NCBI GenBank assembly: GCA_905221605.1
Contig: CAJNDS010002736.1
Span: 196,501 to 260,500 of the forward strand
DNA: 64,000 nucleotides
Direction: 5' to 3'
Source of the DNA: Symbiodinium natans
Lineage: Eukaryota > Sar > Dinophyceae > Suessiales > Symbiodiniaceae
Shown here: one piece after another, positions 23,456 to 35,385 of the stretch
Layout of the letters: every line of letters starts with the position of its first letter
Numbering within the stretch: position 1 is the first letter of the stretch
Translations under genes and position numbers: made by a program
Notes under the pieces: model-generated
The model's input: only the letters and a program-made list of their open reading frames with translations
Databases searched by the model: none
What the model was told of the DNA's origin: nothing

Positions 23456-24257
23456 GAGCGAAAATTGCACTCAAATTTTATCAAATGCTCCGGCAATATC
23501 TTCAGCGCCTTTAGTGTGCTTTGAGACGGTCTCTGAACTAGGAGGCTGCATAGACATCCGTTGTTCTCACACTTTGCTCTCCCCAACTCCCCTTTGTGCA
23601 GATCGACTCTTATTCCGATCCTTAACTCTGGCGAGGCTGCTCACATGTACATAGATACTTGCTGGGTTTCAGTGAGCTGCATTGCCGCAGCCGCAACGGC
23701 AGTTGCAGCAGCAACAGCAGTGAGCAGGTCTGTGCTGGGAGGGACGGGTGAGGAGTTTGAGAGTTTGGGGAATCGGTTGGAAGGGATCCGGACAGGCTTC
23801 AGAGGTCCGCGATAAAAAAGGGTTTAGGGTTTAGGGTTTAGGGTTTAGGGTTTTGGGAGGGTTGCCCAGGCCTGTCATGGTTACGGCCAAGCAGTGATTC
23901 CCGACCCTCCTCTTGGTGCTGTTAAGAGACACAGATGAAGGTTCCCCAAAGTCATCGGTCCCTTCTTGGGGTCCTTTGGAAGGGGATCATGCTATATTTT
24001 GGGGTTGGAAGAGGGACACTCCTCCTTCCGGAAAAGCCTACATCAAGTTACTGTACACAGAATAAGGAAACCCGACGATTGCGAAATAGGCACCCCTCAC
24101 TCTTTCGAAGCCCCGGAACCCTAACCGAACCCTTAAGCCCCAAAACCTAAGCCCTAAACCCTTGGTAGTTTACTCTTTCCAATCATCCAAGGCGTCCTTA
24201 TGAGGCCTAAGTCCTTTGAAGGGTCGTTTTTCTCCTACTTCCGACCAGACAACCCCG

Positions 24258-26328
24258 CCGTGCTGTGGCTAGACGGGGGGCAAAAAAAACGTGGCTAGCT
24301 GAGGAAACCCTAAACCCGAAACCCTAAACCGCTAGCTGAGGTCTGGAGTGACATCAGCATTGCCGACTTCAGGAGACGGCGGGTTCTGAGAGTGCGGGCT
24401 GAGGGTTAGAGGGTTATAAGGTTGCAGGGTTTAGGGTTTAAGGTTTAGGGTTATAGGGTTTGGGCTTAGGGCTTAGTTTGGGCTTTGCTCGTAGGGCTTC
24501 ATCGGTTTTTGTATCGGGATTTATAGGGTTTATAGAGCTTAGGGTTGAAAAGCTCAAGGACTTGACGGACTGCTTGCGTATGGCTGAACTGGACCGGGGG
24601 CAAGGTAAGCATTGCGGGCCGCCCGATGCAATTCGGGTTAGGGTTTAGGGTTTCGGGTTTTAGGGTTTAGGGTTTAGGGCTTCGAGTTGCTATGTAGTGT
24701 CGGGCGTATGTTCTTCCGAGCCGCGGTCTTCCAGCAGCAGATGCAGCGGCTGTCCAAGACTCCTTACCCTAAACCCTAAACCCTAAACCCTAAACCCTAA
24801 ACCCTAAATGCCATGTGAAGAACCCTAAACCCCAAAACTCCAAACCCCACGACCCCAACCCCAAAACCCAACAACCCCCAAACCCCAAAACCCAAGGCCG
24901 TAGACACCCAGGACACCTAAAGCCTTCAACCCTAAGCCCCAAGCACCCTGAACCCGAAGCTGACTCTAACAGGACCCTCATGGTGGAGAGGGATGAGTTG
25001 CGCCGATGCTTGAAGTCGACACAACAGGCCGAGAACAGGGTCTGGAGGCTGCTTTCTTTCAGCCTTAGGGTTTGGGGTAGAGGGCTTGGGGCTTCAGGCT
25101 TGGCTTCAGGGCAGGGATAAACAGATGGAAGGGATAGATAGCTAAGCTAGACCCATGGACGGCTAGCTGGGATATGTGAACGGAAAGCACTCACTCAATA
25201 CCGGCCCGCGGCCTACGTGCCTGCGGCGTGATACTTTGTTCAGGGTTTAGGGTTCAGGGTTTAGGGTTTAGGGTTTGGTGTTCCTTCCCAAAACTGCTTC
25301 AGAGAACCCCCAATACCCCCGAAGCAAGCATCCATGGCACAGAAATCGTGCCAGGAGGAAAGTGCCAGTGCCATGGTAGCCACGACTGGCCACGTGGGTG
25401 CGCTCCACCACAAAAACCGGCCCCGAACCCTGAACCCAAGCCCTGCACCTTAACCTGGCACTTCAGCCTCGAGGTTAGGGAACCCTAAACCCTAAACCCT
25501 AAACCCTAAACCCTAAACCCTAAACCCTAAACCCTAAACCCTAAACCACCCCCTCACGCCCTAACAGAGCTTTGCACTTCCTTGCCCGAAGCGTAGTTGC
25601 TGAGGCCTTGGAGGCGTCAGCCCCCGCAAGGCCTCCCGCGAAGTCAATTCGAGTTTAGAGTTTAGGGTTTAGGGTTTAGGGTTTAGGGTTTAGGGTTTGG
25701 GGTTCAGGGTTCAGGGTTTAGGGTTACGGTTCAGGGTTTGCAGTTCAGGGTTTAGGATTTAGGGTCTGACTCTGGGCTGTCTAGATGGGGTGCAGCATTG
25801 TGGTAAGGCCAAGCTCGAACATTTGATGAGGACAATTGGCCCATTCCATCCACAAACCGTGTCATCTGCACGCTCAGTAGGTGATATCATCCGCAATTTC
25901 TTAGCCTAGGGGATTGCAATTGCAAAAAAAATGAGGCAGGACACGTGTACGATGACGTATTTCTTTCAAAAGTCTCGCTTGATCAAACTATTGAGAATAT
26001 GATTTCTCGTTAATCTGTTCCAGAAAACAATAGCAAATACAACTCTACAATTAAGATACAATGAAATGAGGATGAGATTGAGATGTGGGGGGGGTTTACG
26101 ATAACAAGGGACCCTACTATAGACCCCAAATAGTAGGACTCCCTGACAATAAGAACCCCAATAAGGTACCCCCTCAAGTCGGAAATTTCATATGGCCCCC
26201 AAACCCTCAACCCGAAGCCCTACACTCTACACCCTAAACTCAAACCCATCCGGATGGGCTTTGTCACTCGGTGATGAATGTGTGGTGAGGTTTCCCCACA
26301 GTCTCGGGCCAAGGAGCTACAAACAGCA
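24258..26328 (+). CDS. Coiled-coil protein, internal exons
   Basis: Exons ending at 24303, then 24341-24364, 24559-24591, 24735-24757, 24973-25027, 25605-25625 and about 26314-26328 join without a frame break. They read KKTWLAE, VWSDISIA, DLTDCLRMAEL, QQMQRLSK, TLMVERDELRRCLKSTQQ, ALEASAP, ELQTA. Every join is GA-AG or GC-AG. Direct repeats occur at several junctions (GCTAGCTGAGG around 24293-24341, GACTT, GCC). The product is a charged helical protein, probably a coiled coil. A later exon near 27646 (AACDECEAYRQQGRLFK) may belong. Both ends of the gene are unresolved and no family is recognised. Confidence 0.55.
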
Positions 26329-26619
26329 GAGGTACCTAGGGTTTGGGGTTTGGCAAAAAGGGTTTAGTGTTCAGGGTGGGATACGAAACGCAAAGATCAG
26401 TTAAATTGGGGATAGGAGCCACAAACAGCAGAGAATTTGGGACATGAGCCACAAACAGCACGGATGTGCGCATTGTAAGGTCAGTTTTCTGGCCCGGGTC
26501 GCGGGCGCTCGTGATTTGGAAGTCAGCATCTGTATCCCGCGTCCATGTGTTTTCCGCGAAGTGTGCCTTAAGTGGCCACCGAAGGCATCTCTGCGAGACG
26601 GAGCTTGGAGCTGCCTTGC

Positions 26620-26657
<38 letters not shown>

Positions 26658-26735
26658 CATCTGGGATATGAGCCAGATTCAAGGTCTTTGGAAGATAAGA
26701 GCCATAGCCAGCATGGTATTTCGGATATGGGAGGT

Positions 26736-26826
26736 TGTCAAAATTATGATCCCTTTTGGAGGTACCCTAAATATTAGGTGAGGTATTATAATTGGGATCC
26801 AAAAAGGGATCATAATTTTGACAAGC
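26736..26826. mobile_element. Family-K inverted-repeat element
   Basis: TTGTCAAAATTATGATCCC and GGGATCATAATTTTGACAA are perfect inverted ends. Relatives at 34462-34618 (with a telomeric array inside) and 35289-35392. Confidence 0.9.
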
Positions 26827-28541
26827 ACCCAATATGAAGAATGAGCAGGGTGCCCTTGTGGGGTTAGGATTAGGGTTTAGGGTAGGGAACCCCTTTTGAA
26901 AAAGATTGTAACAGGGGCGCCCTCACTCACATTGCGAACAGCCCCCCCAGACCCTGTGCCCTAAGGCTCGATGGGTTTAGGGTTCGGTTTAGGGTTTACG
27001 GCTAGACCCTACCCTCTCCCTTATACCAAGCCTCCGTATGTGGCGAGGCCGGCGCGTGGGCGGCTCTCCTCCTTCGCTCTGAGCCCAAGCCTTGGCCTTT
27101 TTTGTTGCAATCCGAGAGTAGGGTTTCGGGTTTAGGGTTTAGGGTTTAGGCTTCAGGGTTTAGGGTTTAGGGTTCGGGGTTTAGGGTTCAGGGTTTAGTG
27201 TTTAAGATTTCAAGATTTCAAGATTTAGGGTTTCAAGATCTCAAAAAACTCACCTTTGGGCGACGGGAGTGGAGCAGAGCACCATAAGCCATGTACGGTC
27301 CCCATGAACCAAGGTAGATTTCGAGCCTCACTCACATGGATTCGAATCCGCGTTCTGTCACCCTTTCCAAGACTCCTGCTCCTATTCGCCCTTTTGGTCC
27401 CCAAGCTCTGAAGGCCCCGATGCCCAACAGTCACAGAGTTTGGAGGAAAACCAGGAAGACTAAACCGCTCGGTTTCCGGGTACCTTTGAGGCAGGCTCCA
27501 GAATACGCGGCAAAGCGCCTAACCTAAACAACGTTCATTCCGCCGTCGGACGTAATGTGTTCGAAGCTTCCTGTCGATAGCAGAATCATTAGACGAAGGG
27601 CGCGCAGAGTCCTCGGCTTTGGGCTTGTTGCTTGAGTTGTGACAGGCGGCCTGCGACGAGTGCGAAGCTTACAGACAGCAAGGGAGGCTGTTTAAGGTTT
27701 CGGGTGACTGCCTCAGATTTTCATCACAATCAACCAATGGACAAAGTCTCACAAGTGTGCCTGGATTACTGCATCTAATCTGGAATCAGACGATCCCTAA
27801 CTGTGGTAGCTGTCAACAATCATGTGCGAAGGGGGTGCAACCAACAGAAGTGAGCCTACTCCGGGCCCACTCTGATTCCAGTCGTTTAGGGTTTAGGGTT
27901 TAGGGTTCAGGGTTTAGGGTTTAGGGTTTAGGGTTTAGGGTTTAGGGTAGCACTGACTGTGATGATGTAGTACCGAGCAGAATGAAGCATCGAAGACGAG
28001 AGCGACGTGGTTACCCCCAACCCCGGTTTAGGGTTAGGGTTTAGGGTTTAGGGTTTAGGGTGCCCTTCTTTTCTAACTCCCCCTCAACCCTAAACCCCCT
28101 CAAGCCTAAACGACACCAAAAAAGGCATCTCCAAAACCCTTCTAAACCTAGACACAAGAATTTTGGGGGAGAAAGAGCTTTCCAGCCCAAATCTGAACAA
28201 AAATCCCTGAGCCGGCCCAGTCGCTGAGCCCCGCGGCCCTTCTCCGCTCCTCGCGGATGAAGTCCGAAGGCCCTTGATCTTTTTTTCTGCAGAACTTTGG
28301 GGACGAAATGAACCCCAAAAAATGGGGCCATATGCCCTACACTACTAGTAATCCTATTTGAAGGTATATGGACCATAAACCCTTTTAGGGTTCATTTGGC
28401 CCCCAAGCAAGAGAGCGAAGTCAGAAGAGGAGCTGGTGGCAGGGAAACGCAACAAGGATGGATCATGCTGCGCTTCGGCTGAAGCTACGTCAAGTGGACG
28501 TGTGCTGGATCAGGTAGGTGGGCTGTTTGTTGGCCGGAGCC

Positions 28542-31500
28542 ATGGAATACGGGCAAGTACCAACGGATGCGGGAGCTGGGGCGCGCGATTGGGCCATGGC
28601 CGTGCTAGCAGAGGATCCCGAGGATGCGATGTTTGGGCAAGAGCTGGTCGCGCAACCCGCGGTTCAGACCTCACGCGTGTGCCGCTGGAAGGTTGCCGGC
28701 GTCTCCTTAGCCACCTTCGCCCTTGGTGCCACGATGCTCTTCGTGGCCGCCCCGTGCCAGATGCGTTACCTCTTCAAGGCGTCCCCTCTACAGCTGTCTG
28801 AAGAGACCCAGATCCTTACTCTTGCTTAGTAGGGGAAATCCGGGAATGAGGTACCCTACATCCCCCCCTAGAATGCCCTACATAATACCCTTTAAGGGAA
28901 TTCTTTCTGATACCTTCTTCCCCCACAACCGTAAGGATCGAGTCCGCAGCGAGGACACTCCGTGATGTGAAATCGAAGGCTGAGGCGGACAAGATGGTGG
29001 CTCGGGCCTTGGAGGCAGCCAAGGCGGAGAGCAAGCACCACAAGCTGCTTGGTAGAAGAGTCGGTAGCCTTGTAGCATTTTTTGAGGGATGTCCTAGTCC
29101 CAATAGAATAACCCTAAACCCTAAACCCTAAACCCTAAACCCTAAACCCTAAACCTTAAACCCTAAACCCTAAACCTTGAAATCCCCCAGGTTACTGGGC
29201 AACCTAAGGCTGGCACAATTGCCCCCAGACTTCCGATCCCTTGCAACACCGAACCCCTACTTCCACTTTCAGAACGCGGAGCTCTACAAAGACGCCAAGG
29301 TCCGTTTTAGGGTTTAGGGTTTAGGGTTTAGGGTTTAGGGTTTAGGCTTTCTCACTGTACTCATAACCATATTAGGGCACTTCAGGGGCTTCTACGAAGG
29401 TTATAAGTACAGTTAGAATTGGTTAGTAAGTACCATGAACCTCCAAGCAAGGTCTTGGATGCGCAGGCCAGGGGCAACGCCAACTCCTATGTCGGCATCC
29501 GAGACCCCGATCCTTACTTGCTGAGTGAGTACACGTTACACTTTTTGGGATACTCTAATCCCCTATAGAACTGAACGTGTACACTTTTTTGGGGGCTTGT
29601 GAACTCGGCAACGAAGGATCTCAAGCAGCAGCAGAACTTCCGCCAAGCTTTCTGCGTCTTCAACGCGGTGGAGACGATTGACAGCATCGGTGGCTCGGCC
29701 ATCGATATCGAAGCTTGGTAGCCCATGAGTGCCCTTTTCCTTTTTTTGTTTGTTTTTTTTTTTTTTTTGGGGGGGGGGGGGGGGGTTCAAGGTTCCCCTA
29801 TAAAGTAGCCAACCAAAAAAAGGGGGTGCCCTTGTTGTAATATGGTTCCTGGGCTACCAAGGAAGCCATTGTACACACATGCCCTGAGCCACGCAACGAT
29901 GTCGGCGAGTTCTCCTGCGCCGTGAACTCTGAGACCCTGGCCGAAATGGTGGGAAGTGCCGCAACATGGCTATCCAATGCGGTCTCCTCTTGTGGTGTCC
30001 TTCCCAGCGCCAGCGCAGAGTGTGGAGCCGCGGTCAACGGCATCGTGAGTGCTCTTGGTGAGATTGCAGCGAGCGCGAGTCTGGCCATGACATCTTGCAG
30101 CTCAGTAGTAAAGTAGGTAACCTTCATAACCTTTTTGGGGTATTCGAATCCCTACTTAAAATCCCAGATTCACCTTTAGTTCCCCCCAGCTTACCGGACA
30201 ACTAAGGCAAGGAGTATCCCTTGGCAGGATTTCGGCAGGCTGAAAGGCTCTGCATCGACGATGACTGCGTACAGACTCCTGGGACCCGGATGTCGCTGGC
30301 AGGGCGCCAGCCGGGGCGCCGCCTCTTCATCGGCAGCGGCATCTTGGTCATAGTTGGGTATCATTTTACATTTTTAAGGGTACTTCAACCCAATAAGGAA
30401 TAAAAAGTTAAGTTTTTAAAGCGATCCCCACCATGAACTAGGCATTGGTGGCATGGGAGTTCAGTGCGCTGTGGATGTGGGCTTCATTGTGGACAACATC
30501 TATGACTCGATCTTCTTCATCCAGCAAGCAGCCAACCTCGACTACTGCAGCAACTAGGACCCAGAGTAGGCCCTTAGTTCCTTTTTTTCGAGTTGGGGTT
30601 CCCTCATAATTCCCGTAACACCAAAAAGGCTACCCTTTTTATTCCTAGGTTACTCCTGGGTCCAGCCCTAAACCCTAAACCCTAAACCCTCAACCCTAAA
30701 CCCTCAACCCTAAATCCTAAACCCTAAACCCTAAACTCTAGGCAAGAACGTCCGCTACGGGCCGTACAACTACCTCACCGGGGTCCCCGAGGCGGCCTGC
30801 GCCATGGACATTGCGGGTGCCATCGCCTCTTTGTCCTTTTTTAGTGGAGGTTTAGGGTTTAGGGTTTGGGGTTTAGGGATAACATGTTTTTACATGTTTA
30901 AGGGCACTTAAAATTCAACAAGCAATAGACATTTCATAGTGGGAGGGGGGGGGGGGCAGTTTACTGCAACTTTTTAAGGGCACGTAAGACTCAATAAGGA
31001 ATAGACATTTAGGGTGTATGACTCAAGAAGGAATAGACATTTAGATTTCTTCGTACTCTTCCCAACCATCTTACTCTTCCCAACAAAATGAACTTCCTAG
31101 GCCTGGATCACTCAGATCGCCACGTTCGTCGAGCAGCTGGTCAGCCACTGCCCCGACTCTTTGTCATAGTTGAGGGTTTAGGGTTTAGGGTTTAGGGTTT
31201 AGGGTTTAGGGTTTAGGGTTTAGGGTTTAGGGTAACATTTTACATTCTTAAGGGTACTTATACCCAATAGGGAATAAGAATGTGAATTTTTCATATTCTC
31301 TCAACAATGAGCTAGGACTTGCTCAACCTCCCCACTCTCTGCGGCTCCAGTGCCACCGGGAAGCTCGGGTTGGGCCCTTGGGAGTCTTTTTTTTTATATA
31401 TTTTTCCTTTTAGTGGGTTTCAGAGGGTCATGTTTGGGAGTATAACCCTAAACCCTAAACCCTAAACCCTAAACCCTAAACCCTAAACCCTAAACCCCCC

Positions 31501-34422
31501 AAAAAAGGGTGTTTTTAGGGGTGGCCATCCCCAGGATGTTCTCAGCCGTCAATCAGATTGCATCCTGGGGCTCGGGCATCGCCGTGTCCTGCGCCAGCGG
31601 CGAGAGTCTCTTGGGGGCACTTGGGAATATGTTTTTTTTTGTTTAACGTGTTTAGGGCTTAGGGTTTAGGGTTTAGGGTACTATAATTCCTAAGAAGCAG
31701 CAAACAAAATGCAGTTTTTAGCTCTTGAGTGCGAGAATTCCTCGCTGGGGTCTCCAAGTTCAGTGCAGGTATGACCCGAGTCCCCGCCACCATCGTGCTG
31801 GCCGACTGGGCTGCGATCAATGGCCGGGAGGTGGAGTTCGTGAAGCTGTGCTCGGCAGCGCTAGACGGATTTGGTGTGGATTGCGAGTTTGTGCCCTGGG
31901 CCGGCCCTTGGGAGAGTTGTTCTTCGCACCATTCTTGGGCTTACGAGGATCATCTGCTTAGGGTTTAGGGTTTAGGGTTTAGGGTTTAGGGTTTAGGGTT
32001 TAGGGTCTAGGGCAGCCATGGCAAAACCGAGGTGCAACCGGTGCAGAACGACACGAACGCGGCGAACGTTGAGCTTGACCTGCTCGGCACCCGCGATGGG
32101 CTTTTGCTTGCAGCTTCCTTCGCCAAGAGTTGGACTTTGAACCGTTTTGGGTTTCCCAGTATAGTAGGAATTGCCTGTTTTTGGTTTCCTAGTCTAAGTT
32201 AGTAGGAAGACCCTGTTTTAGGTTTCCTAATTTGCAGTAAAGTGTTCCTTTTGGGTTTCCTGGGTTTCCTAAATTGTGTAGGACGTCGTAGGAACGCATC
32301 AATGTTCAACCTTTGCTATCTCCTAAACCCTAAACCCTAAACCCTAAACCCTAAACCCTAAACCCTTGGAGAAGTCAGGCAGAAGCCCAGATCCGCATGT
32401 CCGGGTTGCAAGTCCCGGGCTTCCCAACATTGACTTTCGTGTCACTGGGTGGCCCAGTGGGTACTTTTTTTGGTTTGTTTCAGGGTTTAGGGTTTAGGGT
32501 TTGGGGTTTGGGGTTTAGGGTTTAGGGTTTAGGGTTTAGGCTTAGGGTTTAGGGTTTAGGGTTTAGGGTTTAGGGTTTAGGGTTTAGGGTTAGTAGCTGA
32601 GTAGATTGTCTTTAACCTTTTGGCAAGCCTATACCACAGTTGGAAGGCTAACCCTTTTTTTGGACTCAGCAGCTAGGTCTTGGTTCAAGGTTTCCTTAGA
32701 AAGTAGCCAACCCAAGGAAGTGTACCCCTTGCTTAAGAACATTGTTCAGGATCATATTCAGAAAGATCTGCAGAGGTTTGGAGGGGCCAACCCGAAACCC
32801 CAAACCCTGAACTCTAAACCCCAAAAACAATGATCCCCGTTTGATCCGTACTCCCCCCCTTAAATGCTGGCTTCAAAGGCATTTCTCCTACACCATAACG
32901 ACACAATGTTTCCGGAACTAGTCCCTGCAACGTGGCCGGAGTGTCAGCTAGGCGGGTGGCAACAAAAAGAACCCCAAACCTCAGTTGCTCAGAGACAGCG
33001 CCGAGTAAACCCCAAACCCCAAACCCCAAACCCTAAACCCCAAACCCTAAACCCTAAACCCTAAACCTGGCCCAACCAAGGTCCAGGGAGGTCCTGCCCA
33101 TCTACAAGAGGCGGCTCGAGGAAGCCAGTGCGGCAGAACGTGAGGAGCACGAGCAGTTGGGGGAGCTGGCCAGGGACCCTGGGTGGCAGGGTTTAGGGTT
33201 TAGGGTTTAGGGTTTAGGGTTTAGGGTTTAGGGTTTAGGGTTTAGGGTTTAGGGTTTAGGGTTTAAGGCAAAAGGGTTTTAGGGTTGAGGGTTGAGGGCA
33301 CTTTGCCCCAAATCTGCCGCAGACCGGTGGGTGCCCTTTTCCCTTTTTTCTTGGTATACTTGGAGGTTCATGATACTTATGAACCAATTATAGCTGTACT
33401 TTATCTGTACTTATAACCATACTAGCTTATAAGTGGGTGAAAAGTACAGTTGTAATTGGTGAATAAGCACCAAGAACCTCCAAAGGCAAAACAAAAAAAA
33501 AACAAGACAACGAGGCGCCCTTATGATCATCTGGTTTGCTGGGCTGTACCAAGGACCGGAAGAAGTGGTTCCCCCTTTAGGGCTCCTGAAAAAGGGACCC
33601 CAAAACCCAAGGGTACAACCTTAAGGGTCCAAGGTAGGATCCCCAACCCTAAACCCTAAACCCTAAACCCAAAACCCCCCGACCAAGGACCGGAAGAAGA
33701 AGTGGGATCCCGAGAACCACCCGAAGATGAAGGCTCTGCGCCAGGCCATGCGGGAGCTGGTGGAAGTTCCTTGTTGGGGGGCACTTGGAAATACTTTTTT
33801 AGTTTTGGGTTTAGGGCTTTAGGGTTTAGGGTTTAGAAAAAAGGGTTTAGGGTTTAGGGTTTAGTGCAAAAAAGAGTTTGTTATTTCCTAAGAAGCAGCA
33901 AGAAAACATCATTGTTTTGCTGGGGTTCCAAGTTCATTATAGGTTCGGGGGGAGTTCACGAAGTTGGATGGCGAGCCCATGCAGAACCTAGGCAGGCCCT
34001 CGGGACGCTTTTTTTATATTTTCCCTTTAGTGGGTTTAAGGGGACCCTCAACCCTAGACCCTAAACCGTAAACCCTAAACCCTAAACCCTAAACCCTAAA
34101 CCCTAAACCCTAAACCCTAAACCCTAAACCCTAAACCCTAAACCCTAAACCCATATTCAGGAATATATCTTTTCCGAGTTTTTTTCAGGGGGGCCATCCC
34201 AGGAACCTGACGCGCGCGAACCTCCAAGAGAAGCTTCACCTGATCCAGCCGGCGCTGACGAAGGGAGACCTGGGCCAAGACACCTGCCACTCGGTGGGAT
34301 TTTTGGGACCTTTTAGGGCTTAATTAGAGTTTAGGGTTTCGGGTTCAGGGTTTAGGGCTTAGGGTTTATAAGGGGCCCTATATATAAATATTTTTCAGGA
34401 TGTTGCCAACCCAGGCCAGTAA
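28542..34422 (+). CDS. Membrane-anchored protein with Cys-pair helical repeats, 21 exons
   Basis: Exons: 28542-28810, 28936-29043, 29209-29299, 29452-29508, 29617-29709, 29862-30096, 30207-30338, 30442-30546, 30742-30824, 31101-31154, 31316-31362, 31535-31605, 31769-31947, 32032-32092, 32379-32389, 32750-32769, 33081-33174, 33688-33765, 33943-33983, 34203-34278, 34399-34422. They total 1,929 nt (642 aa) with every junction in frame. Residues 51-71 are one membrane span (VAGVSLATFALGATMLFVAA). From about residue 195 come at least six units of Cys, 24-26 mostly helical residues, Cys (for example CAVNSETLAEMVGSAATW...SSC and CAMDIAGAIAWITQIATF...SHC). The end is charged helix (LPIYKRRLEEASAAEREEH), stop TAA 34420. 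Donors are GC 8, GA 9, GT 3; all acceptors are AG|G. Exons 15-16 are 11 and 20 nt and are the weakest link; the last part could be a separate gene. Function unknown. Confidence 0.7.
29300..29451 (+). mobile_element. Family-C introner with telomeric array
   Basis: GT donor; TTTAGGG array, then a family-C 3' part ending AAGTACCATGAACCTCCAAG. AAGGTC is present at both borders. Confidence 0.7.
29710..29861 (+). mobile_element. Family-B introner as intron of the Cys-pair gene
   Basis: The duplication GAAGC flanks it; ends GGTAGCCCATGAG and CCTGGGCTACCAAG. GA donor. Confidence 0.8.
30097..30206 (+). mobile_element. Family-E introner
   Basis: GC donor from the duplicated GCA(G/A); start AAAGTAGGTAACCTTCAT, end TTACCGGACAACTAAG. 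Copies at 36470-36602 and 44873-44989. Confidence 0.75.
30339..30441 (+). mobile_element. Family-G introner
   Basis: GCAT duplicated; CTTGGTCATAGTTGGG at the left, ATTTTACATTTTTAAGGGT inside, ACCATGAACTAG at the right. GC donor. Others: 30825-31100, 31155-31315, 58675-59692. Confidence 0.8.
30547..30741 (+). mobile_element. Family-D introner plus telomeric array in one intron
   Basis: GACCCAGAGTAGGCCC and GGTTACTCCTGGGTCCAG are inverted ends. A CCCTAAA array sits between the element and the acceptor. Other family-D copies: 47391-47482, 60135-60246, 60925-61040. Confidence 0.8.
33175..33687 (+). mobile_element. Compound intron: family-C element nested in family B, plus telomeric arrays
   Basis: Within the intron a family-B copy (about 33316-33550, ending GGGCTGTACCAAG) is split by a family-C copy (33354-33484, CTTGGAGGTTCATG ... 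AAGAACCTCCAA). ACCAAGGACCGGAAGAAG then occurs at 33548 and 33682 around a CCCTAAA insert. Confidence 0.75.
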
Positions 34423-34918
34423 GCCAATGAAATGACTGATGAGCCTGTACTGACTTGAGGCCAGCCCTCGAAATTATGATCCCTTTTCTTGGGGTTTAGG
34501 GTTGAGGGTTTAGGGTTTAGGGTTTAGGGTTTAGGGGGTGTTTGGAGAAGATTGCGCAAGGGCCCGATGTTTTCAGTAGCAGCAGGTAAAAAGGGACCAT
34601 AATTTTCCAGACTTGGCCATGTATTCTTGCAAGGCCGACTTTGTTCTTGCGGTGCCGGCATTCAGTGTAAGCTGGTGTGATTAAGCGAAGCAAATGGTTC
34701 TTTACCACTTGAACACCGTAAATTTGGGTTTAGGGTTTTGGGTTCTGTGATGCGTTGCAGCAAGTCGTACTTTTGCGTCGTGGATGCTTTTCAACGGTCG
34801 GCCCTGTTTTCTTCCTAATTGACCTAAAGCGGTCGTAGCACTTGCATCAGGAATCCGTTTTGTAAGTCATGCACTGTCCCTTGCTTAACAAGAGCAGCAG
34901 GTGTGGCACTGACTTGAC

Positions 34919-35062
34919 CACACTTGGAGGTTCATGGTCCTTATTATCCAATTACAATTGTACTTAACAACAGAACTTTACAACCATATCAGGGCACTTA
35001 AGGGGCTCATAAGTGGCTTATAAGTACAGTTGTAAATGGTTAATAAGTACCATGAACCTCCA
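34919..35062. mobile_element. Family-C inverted-repeat element, near complete
   Basis: CACTTGGAGGTTCATGGTCC and AGTACCATGAACCTCCAAG are inverted ends; inner AATTACAATTGTACTTA is mirrored by AAGTACAGTTGTAAATGG. Confidence 0.85.
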
Positions 35063-35147
35063 AGCACAAGGAAGTTTCACTCCGAAGAGGGTGGATGCCA
35101 GCGCCAAAAAGGCGACAAGTTGAGCGCGGAGGGATGATGTATTTTAC

Positions 35148-35286
35148 AGGGTTTATAGGGTTTATAGGGTTTACAGGGTTTATAGGGTTTTTCGGGTTTA
35201 TAGGGTTTATAGGGTTTATAGGAATTATCGGGTTTATAGGGTTTATAGGGTTTATCGGGCTTATAGGGTTCATAGGGTTTATATAG
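35148..35286. repeat. TTTATAGGG 9-mer array
   Basis: About 15 units of a telomere-like repeat lengthened by TA. Confidence 0.95.
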
Positions 35287-35385
35287 GTGGCTCCCTAAAA
35301 ATCATGGCCCCTTTTTGAGCGCTATACCCCCTCCTACTATTTCAATTTCGGGCGCGATATTCCAAGAAAGGGACCATGATTTTTG

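Noticed and set aside
24256-24285. Serine carboxypeptidase-like PAVLWLDGG
   Set aside because: The following PGCSS motif and catalytic region are absent; another frame joins properly to the coiled-coil exons.
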